This document shows, piece by piece, positions 58,457 to 64,000 of a DNA stretch of 64,000 bases. Source of the stretch: Gonium pectorale (Eukaryota; Chlorophyta; Chlorophyceae; Chlamydomonadales; Volvocaceae); NCBI GenBank assembly GCA_001584585.1, contig LSYV01000056.1:423191-487190 (forward strand), written 5' to 3'. Below the pieces are notes generated by a model. That model did not search any database, had not been told where the DNA came from, and worked only from the letters and a program-made list of their open reading frames with translations. The position numbers and the translations under genes were made by a program. Position 1 is the stretch's first letter, and each line of letters starts with the position of its first letter.

Positions 58457-59639
58457 CTAATAATCTTGGCGTATAACGCCGCAGTGGTGCTTCTATGACC
58501 GGGACAGGTGACTGATTAAAGTGCTATGGGACTGGGGGCCTGCGTCGCCAGAGTGCCCCATCCCAACCCCATAGCATCCACAAAAGACCCCTTGACCGCA
58601 TTGAAGGCGATATGACCCGCAGAGACCCCCCAGTATCCCTATTTGCGAGGAGTGACCCAACTGACCCACGCCATGCGATTGATGGCGGACAACATCCCCA
58701 CAGGGCCCCCCAGTCAACCCGCCCCTGTTGAACACATATTCTTGGGTACATGTCTTGTTATGCGGAATCCGCGGCATCCTGCCCCTTCGGCCGTGCCGTC
58801 CCACTCACCGGCTGGGCAGAATGGAGCACTTGCCAGAGTGCCGCGCGAGTAGTGCGGTCGCCGCGCCTGCCATGCATCGCCTCGCGTTAATTCTGTGGGT
58901 CCAAGAGATGAGCATTCGTCACTTGCGGCAATCAGGCAGCCCCAGTAACCGCAGCGCCTCGAGGCCCGCGCAGAGCAATGCAAACGCAGCTGGACCCCAC
59001 ACAGCCCACACCAACCTGCTCATCACGGTGTTTGGTGACGATGCCATGGTTGAAGGTTGGGAATCGCTGAGTTATAAGAGAGAGCTGGAGCGTGGAGGAA
59101 ACCTCTCAAAAAATGCACAAATTCTAGCACCTTACGTCTACCGGTGTGGTCACAGTGCTCTGGTATCTGGGACTGCGGCGCGGGCAGCCCTCCTTTTGAA
59201 GGCTCTACGGAGGGACGAGACACCGCTACTGCCTTGGTAACGCCGCATTCCGCTTCAGCTGAAGTAGCGCAGCGCTACTGGCGTGGCAGGCCCCGAAACC
59301 AGCTTGGTACCGGGGGAGACAGAGCAGCTGGGGACGAACGCGAGCAAGGTTGGCGAGCGCTGACCGCACGGTCGGCGCTCATCATAGGGCACCGCTGTGA
59401 GAGCATATGGTTACATAAATAGAAGCGAAGACCTTTTGGGACCTCTGATGGCGCAGCGCTTGTCCACTTTTCCGACAGGGCACGCCATTCGCCATGCACT
59501 CCGTGCTCCGCATACATGCACAATACAGGACGCAGTATTAGAAGCACTAACGCAGCAGACTTGCGGAATGGCTGGGATGCGTCGAGACCGGAGTCGCAGC
59601 CAGGCAGCACGGGGCACCGCTGGGGATGCGGCTGTGTGC

Positions 59640-59740
59640 GCATGCATAAGGAAGAGAACCAGAAACGGGGAAGGCAGCCTCTACGGACATACACACACGA
59701 GGGTGTGATGTTCCCAGCAGGGCGCCGAGCATATTTCTGG
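59640..59740 (+). repeat. dispersed short repeat, copy 5
   Basis: Carries gcataaggaagagaac, gcagcctctacggacataca and gtgatgttcccagcagggcg, in the same order as copy 1 at 4826-4912. Confidence 0.6.
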
Positions 59741-60461
59741 CTTCGTTATACAGCAACACGCTCGGCATTGCCTGTTGCAACTGAAGGTGACACAGTAACG
59801 CCCGACTTACGCCCGACTTACGCCCGACGCCCGACCACACAGTCCTCCACGCATAGTATAATCCGAGATCGACCCACATTGCTCACGTTTTTGGATGCGC
59901 AAACCTTGAATATTTGGGCATCCATTGACTGATCAAGGGTTTCGGGGGACTCGGGCGTGGGGCGCTTCGTGCACGGCAATGAAGCACGGTGAGTAGGGAG
60001 AGCTGGATGGCGAGGAGGAGCGGCAGGGGAGAAAGACCCCTGAGGAGCGGGGTGAAAGACCGAATCCCATGCAAAAGTCACAACAAGTCAGGCCATGATG
60101 ATGTCAGCAGGTTACAGCAACGAGGCGAGCCCCTTGCGTGTCAACAAGCAGGGTGTAGCTTCGTTAAGAGCTCAGGAGAGGGCGGAGCCCCATGGCTAAC
60201 CAGGGCATACGGATGTACATTGACGCCCACGCTGCTATGGCGGGTCGGGAGCGTATTGGGGGAGCCTCTGTTGGGAGCCTGTAATCTGTACCAGTAACAA
60301 GTCCGTGCGGGCCTTGGTCCAGGCCGTGATTGATTGCCGGTGTTTGTCATTCGGACATGCCCAGCCCAGGCTGATAGGACCATTGGAGGGACATGTACTC
60401 ATGCAGGGGTGCGCCCGTGAAGGGCTCTGCAGTGAGGCAGCCGGACGAGACCGCCCCCGGG

Positions 60462-60486
60462 CGAGAGAGAGAGGGAGAGAGAGAGC
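60462..60486. repeat. (ga)n microsatellite
   Basis: An interrupted gagaga run. Confidence 0.8.
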
Positions 60487-61629
60487 TGTCACCCGGCAAC
60501 GAGGCCCGTGCACGCACGCATCATGCCGTACATGAACCCCGGGCCTGTTGGCCGCCGTGTTGTTGGCCCACTGTCTGGTCGGCGATATCATGTTACAGAC
60601 TCCACGTACGTGCCCGTGAGTCAGCAGTCGAGGCGGCTCCACTGTGTCTGCAATACTAGTGTATAATCTACACGACTAAGGCGGCGCGTGTGGTCGAGGC
60701 TTATGATGGTCGCATCGCAGGCTGAGCGGCTGCCACCCACCGCCATTACCCGCAGATCTGCACCTGCCCTGCACTTGCACTTCCTCGGCCCTGCCCGGCC
60801 CGCCGCTGTACGATGGAGGATCTCCGCGGGCTGCGATGTCCGGCCCGGCGGGAGATCATCCGCGCCGCCACACAGGGAAAGGGGCTGGGTAAGGGGTGAG
60901 GGCCGGCAGATAGAGTCCGAGCCATGCCTCGGCGCCTGCAGACCTCCCATGGGAGGGGAGTTCAACACGGTTCAACCCATCTTCTCGACAAGGCCGTTCG
61001 ACCCATCTTCTCTACAGCCCCTGAGCTTCCTTAGCACGGCTCACGAGGTACCCGGGGTCCTCGACCTCATGGCGGATTCCGTTCGGCCCTCTGGCAGCAC
61101 CTCAACCCGTGAAATTTGAGCTTCTGCCGGTTGGCCGCCAGCAGCCCCCTTTCTGTGGCGTTTCTGTCCTTCCGACGTACTAAGACAGACGCAGCTTTAC
61201 CCACGGGTCATTGAGTGCTGCCAGACAGCACCGAGATCCTGAAAGGCCGGCGAGCCTTTTGCATTGAGACGGATGAAACACGCCGCCCAGACGGGACCTC
61301 CCTGCCTTGCCCAGCCAGACGTGACACACCGACCCCTCTACCCACCATGCGCGCGCGGCAGTCCCGCCTGTGATGTCGCCACCCTCGCAAGTGCGCTCAA
61401 CCCTGAGCTGTACCTCATGCGTCCCCAGCCGTGTACCGTATGCGCCGCGGAGCGGCCGCACTCCAAAGAGGCGACTGCCCGTACAGAACATCATACATGC
61501 CCGGATCCTGCCAATCCTGAGCAAGGCAGGCTGGCAACCGCATCAGTCGAATGAATGACACGCCGAATGCAGCAGTGCGCGTGGCTTGCGACGAGGCGAC
61601 TGACTGGTGATACGCTGGTCCCCCACCGC

Positions 61630-62046
61630 TCGTAGTCGGTGCCGCCGTCCCTGCCCCCGCCCACCGGCCCTGCTTCCGGTGCCCCAACAGGGGCCCAGCC
61701 CGATCCGCCGCCTCCCATACATGCAAACTCGTCCACGCACCCGCTGCCGCCCCCTGGCCAGCGCCGCCGTCCCCTGTTGCAGGTCCTCCCACTATCCCCC
61801 CAAGCGCCACCACCGCCGTTGTTCAGACTGGGGCCTCTGCGCCTCCCGCTGCCATGCTGGCTCTGCTGCCGCCGGCTGAGGCCTCAATCGCCGCCGCCCC
61901 GCTCCACCCCCGGCCTGCGGCTGCTGCGGCGCTGCTGACATCGATCGTGTAGCTAGCATTGTCGAGGCGCTTGTGATACGGCGAGAGGAGCGTGCATGGC
62001 TTTCACAGTTGCGGCTGCACAAGTACGGCTGGCATGTGTACGGTTA
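61630..62046 (+). pseudogene. possible decayed coding run, unrecognised
   Basis: Three consecutive plus-strand segments show coding-like, GC3-biased codons but in different frames: SLPPPTGPASGAPTGAQPD, then PSATTAVVQTGASAPPAAML, then DIDRVASIVEALVIRREERA running to KYGWHVYG and TAA at 62044-62046. The last segment looks like an ordinary C-terminus. Joining them needs at least two frameshifts and no intron signals fit, so either it is a pseudogene or the sequence has errors. No family is recognised. Confidence 0.25.
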
Positions 62047-63578
62047 AGGACGCAAACATCACGAAACAACGAACAACGGACCAGCGAAGACCCAGAGAAC
62101 TGTTTTAAACCTAGGCGTTACGCATCGCTTGGGTTGCGCACCTGAAGGACCGGCGCGTGTTGTCCCCTTGTTTCCCGCAACGTGTGGGGCGAGGCGTCCG
62201 TAGCGCACCCATCCACCGGAGAGTGCCGGTTTGTGCCAGGTATTCGGCTTCCACCGTGGGAATCCCAGCTTTACAACGGTTCCACTCTAAGCGCCTACGG
62301 CAGCTGGGCCTGTCGCGCGTCCACCGTCGCCCCCTGCCCCTGCTTCTTAGCCCCACCGTGCGGAAAGCCCAGCGAACGGCGACAGATAGAGCTATTCGCA
62401 TCCATAGCGCACACTCCCGCCTTGGCCCCACAAGTCGGGCTGCGGCGCAGGACTGCCTGCATGTGAGATGGCCGAGCTGCGGAGTGGTATTGGCTGGTCT
62501 GGCCATCTGGCGGGTGGTAGGGTATGCAGGGATTTGCAACGCATGTGGGAGCACCATCACGTAGGGTTACCCGCTCAAAGATTGGCCGACGCGCCTACGC
62601 CGCACCGCTGTGCTATTATTCTTGCATCTGGGTTGCCTGACCGACCTGTGTTCACCCGGGTACCACTGTCGGCCGGGGCTGAGTCAGGAGATGGCCCAAC
62701 TTTGGGGTCCAAAACTTGTCAACCGAATTAGCGGCCGAGGCTGGGAAAGCTGTGGCAGATCCGTCGAGATGTCTTCTTGCGGCCTGCCACGGTCCGGTGC
62801 TCAGCTGGTGATTCGGTTGTTGCCGTACATGGCATGCCGTACAAGGGGTCTAAGAGCACAAAGTCGTAAACCAGCTACTGTAAGACCCGCCTGTCCAGTG
62901 TTGAATGTCTAAAGTACGCTTATATACATGTATAGGAGCGTTTGTGGGGTTGTCTCAAGCTAGGGCAAGCCTAGGGCGGACTAAACCACAGTTTGGGTCG
63001 GTGGGTCACGTGCCAGATGACCGCATCCAACCCGCTTAAATAAAAAGTAAATCGCACAACTGTAGCATCATAAAGGTTGAACGTGTGCTCACGGGACTTG
63101 GAACGCAGCGGGCGGCCCAACTCGCGCAAAAAGCCTACATTTCGCAAGGCGGGGGCCTCATTGAGGACGCCGCACTCAAATACGTATCCTAACCAATGTA
63201 TAAACCTACAAATGTGATCTTTCCGCTTCATTGGCGCTTAAATCTGCCTTCCAGCGGAGCGGCAGTTGAAGACAGTTGGCGGCAATTTGTGATTTTCCTT
63301 GCCAACTATTATAGCCTTTGATTACAGCTGCTGAAGATTGTAGGACAAATTTGTGGAGCTGTGCAAGGCGTAGAAGGTGTTCTTGCACATGGTCAGGTCG
63401 ACATTGGAGACGCGCGCGCTATGCCCCAAGTATTGTTTGTGTCAAATGAATGTATGATACTTAACACTTTTATGAAGAAAGGGCGGGCTTTGGCGGCCTG
63501 ACTCAACCGGCTGGCGCACGAACTCGGGAGTGGTACCCGGGTGCCTGTGTTGCGGGCTTGCCAGGATAACCGCTGTGC

Positions 63579-63630
63579 ACCCAAGGAGGATCCACCCAAG
63601 GAGGATCCACCCAAGGAGGATCCACCCAAG
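63579..63630. repeat. 15-bp tandem repeat, about 3.5 units
   Basis: Unit acccaaggaggatcc, perfect. It encodes PPKED repeats on the plus strand and GGSSL repeats on the minus strand, but neither frame belongs to a supported gene. Confidence 0.95.
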
Positions 63631-64000
63631 CTGCCAACAACGAACCTGTCAACGGATCTCTTTCGCTGCAGTTTTTGGGCGGAGCCCCCGCCGCGAAGCG
63701 GCATTGGGGGGGCGGAGGGATTTGCGTACGTACCCATTGGGCCGGTTGGTTCCTTTGTTCATCACGCAATCACAGGTGTCGCATGTAAATTGGCGCGCAT
63801 AGCTGTGAGTTGCACGTCGCCACCGACACGAGCCCTTGGACAGCGGCCCGAGACATGCACATCTGCATACTGGCTATCGAGCTGCAATGCATATAGATGG
63901 GAACTCATCGCAGCAAACTGCAAAGCCAAGGGCGTCGCCCAGGGGCATCGACATTTCCGGGGCGCTTCCTCGGCCTTCCTTGGGGCACAAACATAGGCCG

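Larger units (their letters stand above)
58457..64000. other. intergenic, no confident gene
   Basis: Mostly moderate-GC sequence with many short open frames and none conserved or domain-bearing. It holds one dispersed repeat (59640-59740), a purine microsatellite (about 60465-60485), a coding-like but frame-broken run (about 61630-62046), and a 15-bp tandem repeat (63579-63630). The first exon of the kinase-like gene may lie within the first few hundred bases. Confidence 0.5.

Noticed and set aside
63393..63996. Overlapping frames encoding PPKED (plus) or GGSSL (minus) repeats
   Set aside because: The repeats come from a 15-bp DNA tandem array, and neither frame has flanking similarity or splice context.
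1..64000. CRISPR arrays, operons, bacterial promoters or Shine-Dalgarno sites
   Set aside because: The window is eukaryotic nuclear DNA with spliced genes. No spaced direct-repeat array was seen.

Overview
The window looks like nuclear DNA from a volvocine (Chlamydomonas-like) green alga. Exons are GC-rich with many short GT-AG introns. One gene encodes an MBB1/HCF107-type chloroplast RNA-stability factor, a flagellar-type PG-rich repeat gene is present, and a TGTAA-type poly(A) signal follows several stop codons. It is draft sequence: a run of N at 48339-48813 and a single N at 48838 both fall inside one gene. The species cannot be named from the sequence alone. I built the gene models by eye from splice-site phase and protein-family similarity.

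Left part (1-11.6 kb, + strand): the 3' end of MBB1 (HAT/TPR repeats, psbB mRNA stability), an intact 68-aa SEC61 gamma gene, and a 12-exon, 627-codon STPG2-like gene for a sperm-tail PG-rich repeat protein expected in the axoneme. Middle part (13.6-25.5 kb): two copies of a membrane-anchored METTL24-like (Methyltransf_22) gene sit in two about 4.2-4.4 kb segmental duplicates. Copy B runs into the true 3' end of CCT2. Copy A ends in a deleted remnant of the same CCT2 exon. The 3.3 kb spacer holds an inverted piece of the STPG gene, a piece of its 3' flank, and a decayed non-LTR retrotransposon tail.

25.2-31.3 kb (minus): complete CCT2 in 14 exons, 526 aa, a subunit of the cytosolic TRiC chaperonin. 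33.2-35.8 kb (minus): a secreted-type nucleotide-diphospho-sugar transferase domain protein in 5 exons. 37.7-53.9 kb (+): a very long NBAS/MIP2 (Sec39-domain) gene, the large subunit of the NRZ/Dsl1 tether for Golgi-to-ER vesicles; its 5' end is unresolved and it contains the assembly gap. 56.1-58.5 kb (minus): a divergent protein-kinase-like gene whose start codon is not visible. From 58.5 to 64 kb I see no confident gene, only repeats and one decayed-looking coding run.

The genes do not form a pathway. SEC61G, NBAS and the sugar transferase all concern the secretory route, but each looks like an independent nuclear gene. The most unusual structure is the segmental duplication and its rearranged spacer. 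I found no previously undescribed multi-gene system.
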